Assembly (NCBI RefSeq): GCF_037055355.1
Contig: NZ_CP146350.1
Location: 1,240,001-1,304,000, forward strand
Source: Streptomyces sp. DG1A-41
GTDB taxonomy: Bacteria > Actinomycetota > Actinomycetes > Streptomycetales > Streptomycetaceae
Direction: 5' to 3'
DNA length: 64,000 nucleotides
The notes beneath the pieces are model-generated. The model was not told where the DNA came from. It ran no database searches and saw only the letters and a program-made list of their open reading frames with translations. The position numbers and the translations under genes are program-made. Positions 7,860-16,545 of this stretch are shown here, piece after piece. Position 1 is the stretch's first letter, and each line of letters starts with the position of its first letter.

Positions 7860-9713
7860 CTACCGCAGCGCGGCGGAGTGAACCGCCGTCGTCACGGCCC
7901 TGGTCACGGTGGCCGGCGCCGAAACGAGGGCGTCGGTGTGGGGCGCCGGACCGAGTACGTCGGTGCCGGGCGCGCCGGTGTCGCCCCGTCCCGGTTCGCC
8001 CGTGTCGCAGCAGTCCGCCTGGGCGAACCGCGTTTGGTACTGCCCCTGCGGCAGTTCCCCGGACTTGCTCCGCGGGGGCTCCGGCCGATGCCCGGGCGGG
8101 GCGTCGTCGTACGGCTCCTTCTCCCAGCGGCTCTCCTTCTGACCGCTCTTCCGAGGCGCGTCCTGCCCCCGCCGCTTCCCCGGCTCCCCCGCGCCGCCCC
8201 CGGCAGCGACCTCCGGTTCCAGCGCCCATCGCTGCGCCTCGGATCCGTCGCGCCCGGCGACGATCACGTTCCGGCCCTTGCCATGGGCGACGGCCAGCCC
8301 CTTGGCGCCACGCGGCAGGAGTTCGCCGCGCACGGTGAGGTCGTAGCGCACCACTCCGGCGTGCCCGAGGCAGCCGGCCAGGACGACCGAGCCCTCGGCG
8401 GTGTCGGAGCCGAGGCAGAGAGTGGGGTCGGCGGCGCTGCGCAGCATGCCGTCGTCCTGGTACGACCACTGGAGGGACGCGGCGGAGCAGGAGGCCAGCA
8501 CGGCGCGGGCGTCGGCCCGGGCCCGGCCGCCCCGGACGTCGAGGCACAGGCCGGCGTCGAGGTTGCGCAGCCGTCCGCGGGCCACTTCGGCGGGGTGCCC
8601 GGCGGACGCGGCCGACGGGAGGCCGGCCGAGGAGGTTCCGGCGGATTCCGGGTCGACGGAGTGGCCGCTGACCGCTCCCCAGGTGGCCTGGGGAGCGACC
8701 GTGCCGCCCTCCTCCGTCCAGCCCCTGGCGGCCAGCAGCGTCGCGAGCAGCACGAGGGAGGTCACCCCGACCGCGGCGGCCAGCGCCTTCGTGTGTCTCC
8801 TCGACGGCCCGAGCCGGCCGCCCGCCGGCAGGGGGCGGGCCCGGAGCCGGTGGCGGCCACCGGCGGGGCCCGCCGGCAGGGCGCCCCGGCCCCCGTCGCG
8901 GCCCGGCCGTGATTCGAGGTAGCGGCGGGCACCCCAGCCGAGCACGGTCTCGACGAGCAGGTCCTCCAACCCGCCCTCGAAATGGCTGAGTTGTTCGGCG
9001 GCGTGCCGGCAGTAGCGGCAGACCATCAGATGCCGTTGCACATCCGGCAGCAGGGCTCCGCCGCGGCGCATCGGAACATCCAGCAGACGGTTGTAGAAGC
9101 GGCATTCCTGCGTCGGCGCGAGTTCCCGGTGGGCCCGGACGCAGCCCGCCCGGAATTGCTCGCGCGCCTGCCCCAGCGCGTTCGACGCGGTACGGACGTC
9201 CACTCCCAGGAGACCGGCCGGTACGGATATGGGCTCGGCCTCGACCTCCGTGTGCCAGAGCAGGCATTGGGAAGCCCCCGGAAGGGCCAGGAATGCGCGC
9301 TCGGCCAGCCGCCGCCTTTCCGGTGTCGTGGACCGCGCGGCACGCAGACCGCGGGCGCCGACGGTTTTGCGGAGTTCCGGCAGCACTCCCGAAATGCCGT
9401 CGTCGGCGGCCCACTCCCCGACCGTGTCCCGTACGGCCGCCAGCAGCCGCGGGCGCAGGGCGCCGCCGCCCGGCCGGGCGAGTTCCCTGCGGAACGCGGC
9501 GGCGGCCGCCATCGACGCCGAATCCTGCGGGGAGGCCAGGCAGATCACGGCGTATTCGTACGCCGCGCGCCAGTGCCGGGCCAGCAACAGCGCGGCGGCG
9601 CGCGGGCCTTCATGGGGATCGCCGACCCGGGCGAGGAGATTGCGATCGGAATCCGCGGGCCCCGTTCCGGGGCGTGGCGCGTACGGCGGGCGTGGGGGGT
9701 AGGGGGATTGCAC
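7860..9713 (-). CDS. Sigma-like / zinc-finger / membrane / ricin-B lectin fusion protein
   Basis: A 617-residue protein. Residues about 20-90 resemble a degenerate sigma-70 region 2 (ARHWRAAYEYAVICLASPQD), and about 125-215 a region-4-like HTH (LALPGASQCLLW...GVDVRTASNALGQAR). Residues about 230-245 give a zf-HC2-like VQRHLMVCRYCRHAAEQL. A basic linker (PSRRHTK) leads to one membrane helix (ALAAAVGVTSLVLLATLLAA, about 325-345). The outer part has a ricin-type beta-trefoil (about 390-500: LCLDVRGG, LQWSYQDDG, LCLGSDTAEG, QRWALEPE) and a Pro/Arg/Ser-rich tail. The GTG at 9713 has GAAGGAA upstream. It is divergent from a small peptide gene at 9871. It looks like a membrane-spanning regulator sensing carbohydrate outside; the function is inferred. 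Confidence 0.75.
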   Translation of the reverse strand: MQSPYPPRPPYAPRPGTGPADSDRNLLARVGDPHEGPRAAALLLARHWRAAYEYAVICLASPQDSASMAAAAAFRRELARPGGGALRPRLLAAVRDTVGEWAADDGISGVLPELRKTVGARGLRAARSTTPERRRLAERAFLALPGASQCLLWHTEVEAEPISVPAGLLGVDVRTASNALGQAREQFRAGCVRAHRELAPTQECRFYNRLLDVPMRRGGALLPDVQRHLMVCRYCRHAAEQLSHFEGGLEDLLVETVLGWGARRYLESRPGRDGGRGALPAGPAGGRHRLRARPLPAGGRLGPSRRHTKALAAAVGVTSLVLLATLLAARGWTEEGGTVAPQATWGAVSGHSVDPESAGTSSAGLPSAASAGHPAEVARGRLRNLDAGLCLDVRGGRARADARAVLASCSAASLQWSYQDDGMLRSAADPTLCLGSDTAEGSVVLAGCLGHAGVVRYDLTVRGELLPRGAKGLAVAHGKGRNVIVAGRDGSEAQRWALEPEVAAGGGAGEPGKRRGQDAPRKSGQKESRWEKEPYDDAPPGHRPEPPRSKSGELPQGQYQTRFAQADCCDTGEPGRGDTGAPGTDVLGPAPHTDALVSAPATVTRAVTTAVHSAALR

Positions 9714-9870
9714 TGAACCATTTCCTTCCAGCCGCAGGACGGCATGGGAATTGCGCGTCCGTCGGAAAGCAAGTGCGTGATTGGTGCATACCTATGCCGC
9801 GTCAGCTGCGGACTCGGCTGTGAGGCGGCTCACTTTCGCACATACGACTGACAGGCAACAAGGAGTTCGG

Positions 9871-10068
9871 ATGACCCGGGTTCAAAACGAGGCGAATTCA
9901 GATATGTTACCGGCGGTATCCGCACCCGCTTTCGAAGACGCCGCCGCGTTGGACCTCAAGTTGTGTGCACCCAAAGGCTGTTGGTCCACGAAATCTCCAA
10001 CTCCACAGCCCGCTCCCATGTGGTTCTCGGCGCGCTCTCATCTCCGCCCTCCAGCATGGGCCGCATGA
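9871..10068 (+). CDS. Small Cys/Trp-containing peptide ORF with a TTA codon
   Basis: A 65-residue ORF starting at ATG 9871, with a strong Shine-Dalgarno AAGGAG 6 bp upstream. Composition is clearly lower in GC than the flanking genes. The N-terminal half is acidic (NEANSDMLPAVSAPAFEDAA); then comes LDLKLCAPKGCWSTKSP and a Pro/Trp-rich tail (PAPMWFS, RPPAWAA). Codon 13 is TTA (9907-9909), rare in Streptomyces and read by the bldA tRNA. The layout is reminiscent of a RiPP precursor (acidic leader, Cys/Ser/Thr core), but no modification enzyme lies nearby and I do not recognise it. Its last codons overlap the start of galU. It could instead be an upstream regulatory ORF for galU. Confidence 0.45.
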   Translation: MTRVQNEANSDMLPAVSAPAFEDAAALDLKLCAPKGCWSTKSPTPQPAPMWFSARSHLRPPAWAA

Positions 10069-11024
10069 TCGCCCCCCACCTTTCCACCCAGGTCACCCAC
10101 GCCCGCCGCACCGTCCGCACCGTCCGCAAGGCGGTCGTCCCGGCCGCCGGTCTCGGCACCCGCTTCCTGCCCGCCACGAAGGCGACACCCAAGGAGATGC
10201 TGCCGGTCGTCGACAAGCCGGCCATCCAGTACGTCGTCGAGGAGGCGGCAGCGGCGGGACTGGACGACGTTTTGATGGTCACCGGCCGGCACAAGCGGGC
10301 CATCGAGGACCACTTCGACCACGCCTTCGAGCTGGAGCAGACTCTCGCGGCCAAGGGCGACACCGTGCGGCTGGACGCGGTGCGCGACCCGGCGCGGCTG
10401 GCGAGCATCCACCACATCCGGCAGGGCGACCCGCTCGGCCTCGGCCACGCCGTGCTGTGCGCCCGCCGGCACGTCGGCGACCAGCCCTTCGCGGTCCTCC
10501 TCGGCGACGACCTGATCGACCCGCGCGAGACCCTGCTCAGCCGGATGCTCGAGGTCCGCGACCGCCGGCTCGGCAACGTGGTCGCCCTGCTGGAGGTCCC
10601 GCCGGAGCAGATCCACCTCTACGGCTGCGCGGCCGTGGAACCGACCGGCGAGGAGGACGTCGTCCGCGTCACCGGCCTGGTCGAGAAGCCGGCCCGGCAG
10701 GACGCGCCGAGCCGCTACGCCGTCATCGGGCGCTACGTCCTCGACCCTGCCGTCTTCGGCATCCTCGAGCGCACCCCGCCGGGCCGGGGCGGCGAGATCC
10801 AGCTGACGGACGCCCTCCAGGAACTGGCCGCGGGCGGCACGGTGCACGGAGTCGTCTTCAAGGGCCTGCGCTACGACACCGGCGACAAGGCCGACTACCT
10901 GCGCACGGTGGTCCGGCTGGCCTGCGACCGGCCCGACCTGGGGCCGGAGTTCGTGGCCTGGCTCAAGGCGTTCGTCGCGGACCTCGACGGCGCGCGCCCC
11001 GCGCAGCGGGACATCGCGGCCTGA
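10056..11024 (+). CDS. galU: UTP-glucose-1-phosphate uridylyltransferase
   Basis: A 322-residue nucleotidyltransferase making UDP-glucose from UTP and glucose 1-phosphate. The signature VRKAVVPAAGLGTRFLPATK appears near the N-terminus, followed by KEMLPVVDKPAIQYVVEEA. Further on are GLGHAVLCAR, FAVLLGDDL, VTGLVEKP, GRGGEIQLTDALQEL and FKGLRYDTGDK, all standard for bacterial GalU. ATG 10056 (or 10065) fits family length, but no Shine-Dalgarno is evident; translation may be coupled to the small ORF 9871-10068, which ends 13 bp inside it. A GC hairpin terminator follows at 11035. UDP-glucose feeds cell-envelope glycans. Confidence 0.92.
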   Translation: MGRMIAPHLSTQVTHARRTVRTVRKAVVPAAGLGTRFLPATKATPKEMLPVVDKPAIQYVVEEAAAAGLDDVLMVTGRHKRAIEDHFDHAFELEQTLAAKGDTVRLDAVRDPARLASIHHIRQGDPLGLGHAVLCARRHVGDQPFAVLLGDDLIDPRETLLSRMLEVRDRRLGNVVALLEVPPEQIHLYGCAAVEPTGEEDVVRVTGLVEKPARQDAPSRYAVIGRYVLDPAVFGILERTPPGRGGEIQLTDALQELAAGGTVHGVVFKGLRYDTGDKADYLRTVVRLACDRPDLGPEFVAWLKAFVADLDGARPAQRDIAA

Positions 11025-11034
11025 CACGCGAGAG

Positions 11035-11053
11035 CCCCGGCACTCGGCCGGGG
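11035..11053 (+). terminator. Hairpin terminator after galU
   Basis: Perfect 7-bp stem CCCCGGC/GCCGGGG with a 5-nt loop, 10 bp after the galU stop and before the convergent gene at 11074. There is no T-tract, as is usual in Streptomyces. Confidence 0.6.
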
Positions 11054-11073
11054 CCCCGCACACGACAGCCGGG

Positions 11074-11526
11074 TCAGCCGTTGGGACGCAGCGTCCACAC
11101 GACGGTCATCTCGCCGGTCACGGCACCGTCGGCCCGCTGGATGGCGATCGCCACCGGGAACTCGGGGCGCTCACCGGCGTCCAGTTCCGCGACGACCTCG
11201 GCGGCCGGACGACCGAGGGTCGCGGTCGCGGTGACCGCCCCCATCGCCAGCTTCTTGTAGGAGATCTCGGCGCTGACGGCGAGCGGCACGGCGCGCGAGA
11301 GCTGCTCCCCGAACGCGGCCAGCACGATCGCCCCGCTCGCGGACTCGCCGAGCGTGAACATCGCCCCGGCGTGCGGCCCGCCCACGTGGTTGTGGTACTC
11401 GCCCTGGTCCGGCAGGGACACCACCGCCCGCTCCGGCGTCGTCTCGAGAAACTCGAGGTTGAGGGTCCGGGCCATGGGCACCGTGGCGGCGAGCATCTCG
11501 CCGATGGACATCTGGTCTGCGCTCAT
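11074..11526 (-). CDS. Hotdog-fold DUF4442/PaaI-like thioesterase
   Basis: A 150-residue hotdog protein. EYHNHVGGPHAGAMFTLGESASG carries the HAGA/loop and the acidic residue seen in PaaI-type acyl-CoA thioesterases and DUF4442 proteins. The rest (VSAEISYKKLAMGAVTATATL, GEMTVVWTLRPNG) gives the closing strands. It probably hydrolyses an acyl-CoA in the cytoplasm; the substrate is unknown. It converges on galU with a terminator between. ATG 11526 (MSADQMSIG) is the natural start. Confidence 0.8.
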   Translation of the reverse strand: MSADQMSIGEMLAATVPMARTLNLEFLETTPERAVVSLPDQGEYHNHVGGPHAGAMFTLGESASGAIVLAAFGEQLSRAVPLAVSAEISYKKLAMGAVTATATLGRPAAEVVAELDAGERPEFPVAIAIQRADGAVTGEMTVVWTLRPNG

Positions 11527-11685
11527 GGCCGCATGTTACTCACGAGTAGAGAGGGCTGGCCAGGCCCGTGTGACGACCGCCGCACCGGTCTCGCCCCCAC
11601 CGCGCCGCCCCGTTCCCGGGTTGCTACGGCTCCGTCCACGGGCAGTGACCGAATCGTGTCCGGAGCGCGGCTAGGGTTGCTGCCC

Positions 11686-12696
11686 ATGTGGCCAGGACAG
11701 CAGCCGCCCGGGGGCGAGCAGAACCCGCAAGCGAGCAACCCGTATCAGCAGCCGGGGTACCAGCAGCCGAACCCGTACCAGCAGCCGGGTTATCAGCAGC
11801 AGCCCAACCCCTACGGACAGCAGCCGCAATGGGGTGCCCCCGGGCCGGCCGGCGCGCCCCGGCCCCCGCAGGGCGGTGGCGGCAACCGGACGAAGCTGGT
11901 CGCGATCATCGCCGCCACGGCGGTCGTCGTGGCCGCCGGCGTCACCGGCTTCCTGGTGCTGGGCGGCGACAAGGACGACACGGCGGACGGCGGCAAGGGC
12001 GACAGCACGAAGACCACGGCGCCGGCGAGCCCGTCCGCGGAGCCGAGCGCGCCCGCCACGGGCGACAACCCCCGTGGCGGCGAGGAGGCTCAGCCCACGG
12101 TCAAGGGCTGGAAGGTCGTCGTCAACCCCAAGTGGGGCACGGCCTTCGACGTCCCGGCGGACTGGGAGGTGGCGTCTCCGACGTCGTCCGTCTTCTTCGA
12201 GGACGAGAAGTCCGACGACGGCAAGCCGCTCATCCTCATGTCGGCGCCGGCGTTCTACAAGTCCGAGTGGTGCACGAGCGACGACAACAAGGACGGCAGG
12301 ACCGAGAGCGAGGCCCTGGCCGGAGCGGGCACCAAGGGCGCGGACGGCGCCAAGAACACCGACGAGGTCGCGGTCAACCAGGTGGCCTGGTGGGTGTACG
12401 GCGGCTACACGCAGCCGGACAAGAAGAGCGTCAAGACCGACGAGAAGGCCGTGCCCTACACCACCGCCGCGGGCGTCAAGGGCAGCGTCGCCTGGGCGTG
12501 GTCGGAGAACACGCCCGACAAGGGCAAGTGCGCGAGCGACGGCAAGGCGGTCACGTTCGGCTTCAAGAACTCGGCGGGCGACTTCGTCGCGTGGAGCTTC
12601 TACGGGGCCAAGGGCGTCAAGGGCGAGGTGCCCAAGGAGACCATCATGAAGATCCTGAGCACCGTCCGGCTGCACGGCGAGCCGACCGGAGGCTGA
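11686..12696 (+). CDS. Membrane-anchored protein with Pro/Gln/Tyr-rich N-terminus
   Basis: A 336-residue protein. Residues 1-65 are low-complexity repeats built on NPYQQPGYQQP, then a basic GGGGNRTK and one membrane helix (LVAIIAATAVVVAAGVTGFLVL, about 68-90). A Thr/Ser/Ala/Pro linker and a roughly 210-residue extracytoplasmic domain follow (KGWKVVVNPKWGTAFDVPADWEV ... FVAWSFYGAKGVKGEVP), with two cysteines that could pair. The architecture is common in actinomycete surface proteins; the domain resembles lipoprotein-like domains of unknown function. ATG 11686 starts just before the repeats; the frame continues upstream only by composition. Confidence 0.75.
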   Translation: MWPGQQPPGGEQNPQASNPYQQPGYQQPNPYQQPGYQQQPNPYGQQPQWGAPGPAGAPRPPQGGGGNRTKLVAIIAATAVVVAAGVTGFLVLGGDKDDTADGGKGDSTKTTAPASPSAEPSAPATGDNPRGGEEAQPTVKGWKVVVNPKWGTAFDVPADWEVASPTSSVFFEDEKSDDGKPLILMSAPAFYKSEWCTSDDNKDGRTESEALAGAGTKGADGAKNTDEVAVNQVAWWVYGGYTQPDKKSVKTDEKAVPYTTAAGVKGSVAWAWSENTPDKGKCASDGKAVTFGFKNSAGDFVAWSFYGAKGVKGEVPKETIMKILSTVRLHGEPTGG

Positions 12697-12808
12697 CCCG
12701 GGAACCGAACGGGCCTGCCTCGGGCGGGAAGCGGGCCCGGCTCCACGGGACCTGGGGACCCTCGCAAATGGTTTGGCAGGACGGGCTCCAGGCGGTGATA
12801 GTCGGCCG

Positions 12809-14122
12809 GTGACGTCCCCCACCACTCCCACCGCCACCGCCCGAAGCCCCCGTCGGCCCGACTGGGCGGGGCGCAACTACTCCCTGCTGACCGCCGCCGC
12901 GGTCGTCACCAACCTGGGCAGCCAGGGCGCCCTGGTCGCCGCGGCGTTCGCCGTCCTCGAAACGGGCGGCGACGGCGGTGACGTCGGCTTGGTCGCGGCG
13001 GCGCGGACGCTCCCCCTGGTGCTGTTCCTGCTGATCGGCGGCGCCGTCGCGGACCGGTTGCCCCGTCACCGCGTGATGGTGGCGGCCAACGCCCTGAACT
13101 GCCTCTCCCAGGCCGCCTTCGCCGCCCTCGTGCTGACCGGGGACCCCCGGCTGTGGCAGATGATGCTGCTCGCCGCCCTCGGCGGCACCGGCCAGGCCTT
13201 CTTCGGCCCGGCCGCCGAGGGCATGCTGATGTCCTCGGTCTCGGGCGAGCAGGCGGGCCGCGCGTTCGCGGTGTTCCGGATGGCGATGCAGGGCGCGGCC
13301 CTGGGCGGTGCCGCGGTCGGCGGTGCCATGGTCGCCGCGATCGGGCCCGGCTGGGTGCTCGCGGCGGACGCGGCGGCCTTCGCCGTCGCCGGTGCGCTGC
13401 GGGCCTTCCTCGACGTCGGCCACATCCCACCGCGCGCACCGGGTGGCGGTCTGCTCGCCGATCTGCGGGAGGGCTGGCGGGAGTTCTCCGGCCGGGCCTG
13501 GCTGTGGGCCGTCGTCGTCCAGTTCTCGATCGCCAACGCGGTCGTCGCCGCCGCCGACGCCGTGTACGGCCCGCTCGTCGCCCGCGACCACCTCGGCGGC
13601 GCGGGCCCCTGGGGCCTCGCCCTGGGCGCGTTCGGGGCGGGCACCGTCGCCGGGGCCGTGCTGATGACCCGCTGGAAACCCCGCCGCCTGCTCCTCGCCG
13701 GCACCCTCTGCGTGTTCCCCCTGGCCCTGCCCTCGGCCGCACTCGCCGTCCCGGTGCCGATCGGCGTCCTGTACGTGGTGATGTTCGTCGCCGGCGCCAC
13801 GATCGAGGTGTTCGGCGTGTCCTGGATGACGGCCCTGCACCAGGAGATCCCGGAGGACAAGCTCTCCCGCGTCTCGGCGTACGACTGGTTCGGCTCGGTG
13901 GCGCTGGTACCGCTCGCCACGGCCGCGGCGGGTCCCGCCGAGGAGGCGTTCGGCCGTACGGCCGCGCTGTGGGGCTGCGCCGGCCTGGTGGTCCTGGTCA
14001 CGGCGGCCGCGCTGTGCGTACCGGACGTGCGCAACCTGCGGCTCCGGACCACACCGGTGGCCCGGGGCGGCACGGAGCACGCGTCAGCCGATACCGAACG
14101 ACCCGTCGGGGGGCTCGGGTGA
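12809..14122 (+). CDS. Major facilitator superfamily exporter (MFS_3/EntS-like)
   Basis: A 437-residue transporter with about 12 hydrophobic segments. GGAVADRLPRHRVMVAANAL is the loop 2-3 MFS motif, and the halves are joined around LADLREGWREFSGRAWLW, typical of the MFS_3 subgroup that exports siderophores or drugs. The start is uncertain: GTG 12809 (VTSPTTPTATARSPRRPDW) is preferred over TTG 12773. The last 39 bp overlap the convergent gene 14084-14932. The hydrophilic C-terminal tail (ARGGTEHASADTERPVGGLG) lies in that overlap. Confidence 0.85.
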   Translation: MTSPTTPTATARSPRRPDWAGRNYSLLTAAAVVTNLGSQGALVAAAFAVLETGGDGGDVGLVAAARTLPLVLFLLIGGAVADRLPRHRVMVAANALNCLSQAAFAALVLTGDPRLWQMMLLAALGGTGQAFFGPAAEGMLMSSVSGEQAGRAFAVFRMAMQGAALGGAAVGGAMVAAIGPGWVLAADAAAFAVAGALRAFLDVGHIPPRAPGGGLLADLREGWREFSGRAWLWAVVVQFSIANAVVAAADAVYGPLVARDHLGGAGPWGLALGAFGAGTVAGAVLMTRWKPRRLLLAGTLCVFPLALPSAALAVPVPIGVLYVVMFVAGATIEVFGVSWMTALHQEIPEDKLSRVSAYDWFGSVALVPLATAAAGPAEEAFGRTAALWGCAGLVVLVTAAALCVPDVRNLRLRTTPVARGGTEHASADTERPVGGLG

Positions 14123-14932
14123 CGGCACGGCGTCCTCGTCCCGCACCGGCCGCGCGTCTCCGATGAACTCCCGCAGAGCGGCGCCGTGTTCGACCCGGGC
14201 CGGAAAGGCGTCGGCGGCCATGAGCCGCGACAGGGCGGCGACGTCGACGGGCTCGTGCCCGGCAACCAGCACCGCGTTCCCGAACCGCCGCCCTCGCAGC
14301 ACCCCCGGCTCGGCGATCAGCACGAGGTCCTCGAACGCGGTGGCCAGGGTGGCGAGTTGGGACCGCAGGAAGGCGAAGGGCGCCGCATCGGCGAGATTGG
14401 CGAGGTAGATCCCACTCCCCCGCAGGACCCGTGCGGCCTCCCGCACATAGGCGACGGACGTGAGATGCGCCGGAACCCGCGAGCCGCCGAACACATCGGC
14501 GACGATCACGTCGGCCGAGCCCCCGACGGCTTTCTCCAGCCACCTCCGGGCGTCCGCCGCGTGCAGCGCCACCCGGGCCCCCTCCGGCAACGGCAGATGC
14601 CCGGCCACCAGCTCCAGCAGCCCCCGATCGGCCTCGACGACGTCCTGCCGGGACCCCGGCCGGGTCACGGCCACGTACCGCGGCAGCGTGAGCGCGCCTC
14701 CACCGAGATGCACCACCTCCAGCGCACGCAACGGCTCCGCGACCACGTCCAGCACATGCCCGAGCCGCCGCGCGTACTCGAACTCCAGATGCGTCGGCTC
14801 ATCCAGATCGACATACGACTGCGGCGCCCCGTCGACGGTCAGCAGCCAGGCCCGTTCCCGGTCGATGTCGGGCATCAGCTTGGCGGTTCCGTGATCGACG
14901 TCGCGGGTCACGGGGATGGGCTCGTTCACCAT
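14084..14932 (-). CDS. Spermidine synthase-like (class I methyltransferase fold) protein
   Basis: A 282-residue protein with the Rossmann core of the polyamine aminopropyltransferase family. Visible are YVDLDEPTHLEFEYARRL (the usual Q-Y..P..L-E-F-x-Y segment), VVHLGGGALTLPRYV (nucleotide-binding glycine loop), VVEADRGLLELV and DVIVADVFGGSRVPAHLT. Many actinomycete members lack the canonical DD(Y/S) substrate aspartates and may not make spermidine. ATG 14932 (MVNEPIPVTRDVDHG) is chosen at the first conserved segment. It overlaps the MFS gene tail-to-tail and lies downstream of tuf3 on the same strand, about 110 bp away. Confidence 0.8.
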   Translation of the reverse strand: MVNEPIPVTRDVDHGTAKLMPDIDRERAWLLTVDGAPQSYVDLDEPTHLEFEYARRLGHVLDVVAEPLRALEVVHLGGGALTLPRYVAVTRPGSRQDVVEADRGLLELVAGHLPLPEGARVALHAADARRWLEKAVGGSADVIVADVFGGSRVPAHLTSVAYVREAARVLRGSGIYLANLADAAPFAFLRSQLATLATAFEDLVLIAEPGVLRGRRFGNAVLVAGHEPVDVAALSRLMAADAFPARVEHGAALREFIGDARPVRDEDAVPSPEPPDGSFGIG

Positions 14933-15042
14933 CTCATTGTGCCTGTGGTGCGGCGCCCCATCAGGGGCGCGGGCCGTGTCGATATGCGGCTCCGCCGCGC
15001 GGGCGCGACCAGCCACGACGGCCCCGCGGTCCCCCGACGACG

Positions 15043-16212
15043 TCAACCCACCACGGTCACGGTCCCGGCCCCCACAGTCCGCCCACCCTCACGAATGGCA
15101 AACCCGAGTCCCGGCTCCAACGGCACCTCCCGCCCCAACTCCACAGTCATGACCACCGTGTCCCCGGGCCGCGCCACAGCCGCCTCACCGAGGTCGACGT
15201 CCCCCACCACATCCGCCGTGCGGATATAGAACTGCGGCCGGTACCCGGTCAACACCGGCGTCGTACGACCCCCCTCACGCGCGGACAGCACATACACCCG
15301 CGCCGCGAAACGGCGACTCGGCACCACACTCCCCGGCGCAGCCACCACGTGCCCCCGCCGGACAGCGTCCCGGGGAACCCCCCGCAGCAGCAGCGCCACG
15401 TTGTCCCCGGCCTGCGCCTCCTCCATCGGCTTGCCGAAGGTCTCCAGCCCCGTGACCACCGTCTCGACGCCGGCCCCGAGCACCTCGGCCTTGTCCCCGA
15501 CCCGCACCGTGCCCCGCTCCACCGCACCGGTGACCACGGTCCCCCGCCCGGTGATGGTCAGCACGTTTTCGACGGACAACAGGAACGGCGCGTCCAGATA
15601 CCGCTCCGGCATCGGCACATACGTGTCCACCGCGTCGAGCAGCGCCTCGATCGAGGCCGTCCAGCGCGGGTCCCCCTCCAGCGCCTTCAGTCCCGAGACG
15701 CGTACGACGGGTACGGAGTCACCGCCGTAGCCGTGCGCGGTGAGCAGGTCGCGCACCTCCAGCTCGACCAGGTCGGTCAGCTCCTCGTCACCCGCGTCGG
15801 ACTTGTTGAGGGCGACCACGATGTGGTCGACGCCCACCTGCCGGGCGAGCAGCACGTGCTCGGCGGTCTGCGGCATGATCCCGTCCAGCGCGGAGACCAC
15901 GAGGATCGCCCCGTCGAGCTGCGCGGCGCCGGTGACCATGTTCTTGACGTAGTCGGCGTGGCCGGGCATGTCGACGTGCGCGTAGTGCCGGGTGTCGGTC
16001 TCGTACTCGACGTGCGCGATGTTGATGGTGATGCCGCGCGCCGCCTCCTCGGGCGCCCGGTCGATCCGGTCGAAAGGCACGAACGTGCCGGTGCCGCGTT
16101 CGGCGAGGACCTTGGTGATGGCGGCGGTCAGGGTGGTCTTTCCGTGGTCGACATGACCCATCGTGCCGATGTTGAGGTGCGGTTTCGTGCGGACGTAGGC
16201 CGTCTTGGACAT
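15043..16212 (-). CDS. tuf3: Elongation factor Tu, divergent second copy (tuf3 type)
   Basis: A 389-residue EF-Tu, slightly short for the family. GTPase motifs are GHVDHGKTT (G1), [10 protein letters not shown] (G2/effector), [20 protein letters not shown] (G3), NKSD (G4) and SGLKA (G5). Residues depart from the usual forms: DMPGH for DCPGH, NKSD for NKCD, SGLKA for SALKA. Domains 2 and 3 follow ([14 protein letters not shown] [35 protein letters not shown]). It delivers aminoacyl-tRNA to the ribosome. It stands alone rather than in the str operon, as for tuf3 of S. coelicolor and S. ramocissimus, which are reported to be stress or stringent-response associated and may tolerate elfamycins. 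Here that is inference. Confidence 0.93.
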   Translation of the reverse strand: MSKTAYVRTKPHLNIGTMGHVDHGKTTLTAAITKVLAERGTGTFVPFDRIDRAPEEAARGITINIAHVEYETDTRHYAHVDMPGHADYVKNMVTGAAQLDGAILVVSALDGIMPQTAEHVLLARQVGVDHIVVALNKSDAGDEELTDLVELEVRDLLTAHGYGGDSVPVVRVSGLKALEGDPRWTASIEALLDAVDTYVPMPERYLDAPFLLSVENVLTITGRGTVVTGAVERGTVRVGDKAEVLGAGVETVVTGLETFGKPMEEAQAGDNVALLLRGVPRDAVRRGHVVAAPGSVVPSRRFAARVYVLSAREGGRTTPVLTGYRPQFYIRTADVVGDVDLGEAAVARPGDTVVMTVELGREVPLEPGLGFAIREGGRTVGAGTVTVVG

Positions 16213-16545
16213 GGCTGTACCTCGAAGCGTCTCGTCATGAAGTGGGACCCCGAGGACCTGTCCGACCCTCCCCTTGCGGGGTCCGCCGGAGGAACCGGAG
16301 AGGGTCAGCTTCGGGCGCCGTCGGCAACGGCCGTGAGAACGGCGACGGCAGCCTTCGGGGCATCCGTGACCACGGATGCTGCGAGGGTGAAGGCGTGCCG
16401 GAACATGAGTCAGATCATTGCCGACGCTTTACCGCACGTCGAATGGTTTTCGCCCGGTCCGCGCGGCGGTTGCGCCCGGCCACCTGTGACGCTCGTGAGA
16501 CGAACCATACGGCGATCACACACATTTGTCGGTTAGTGTCACCGG
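16213..16545. promoter_or_regulatory. Divergent promoter region tuf3/TVP38 gene with 20-bp palindrome
   Basis: A 333-bp gap between tuf3 (start 16212) and the TVP38 gene (start 16546). It contains a palindrome GCATCCGTG-AC-CACGGATGC at 16360-16379, with an outer GCAG...CTGC pair around it. The two-base centre is too small for an RNA hairpin loop, so a protein operator or a longer stem is more likely. It lies about 150 bp upstream of tuf3. No further gene is seen in the gap. Confidence 0.5.

Noticed and set aside
6898..9414. 838-codon minus-strand frame
   Set aside because: It reads through antisense-like, Arg/Pro/Gly-rich sequence in the wrong frame of the lectin-sigma gene; only its last part belongs to the GH3 remnant.
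16360..16379. Intrinsic terminator for a gene upstream of tuf3
   Set aside because: Only two bases separate the arms, too few for an RNA loop, and both neighbours point away from the site.
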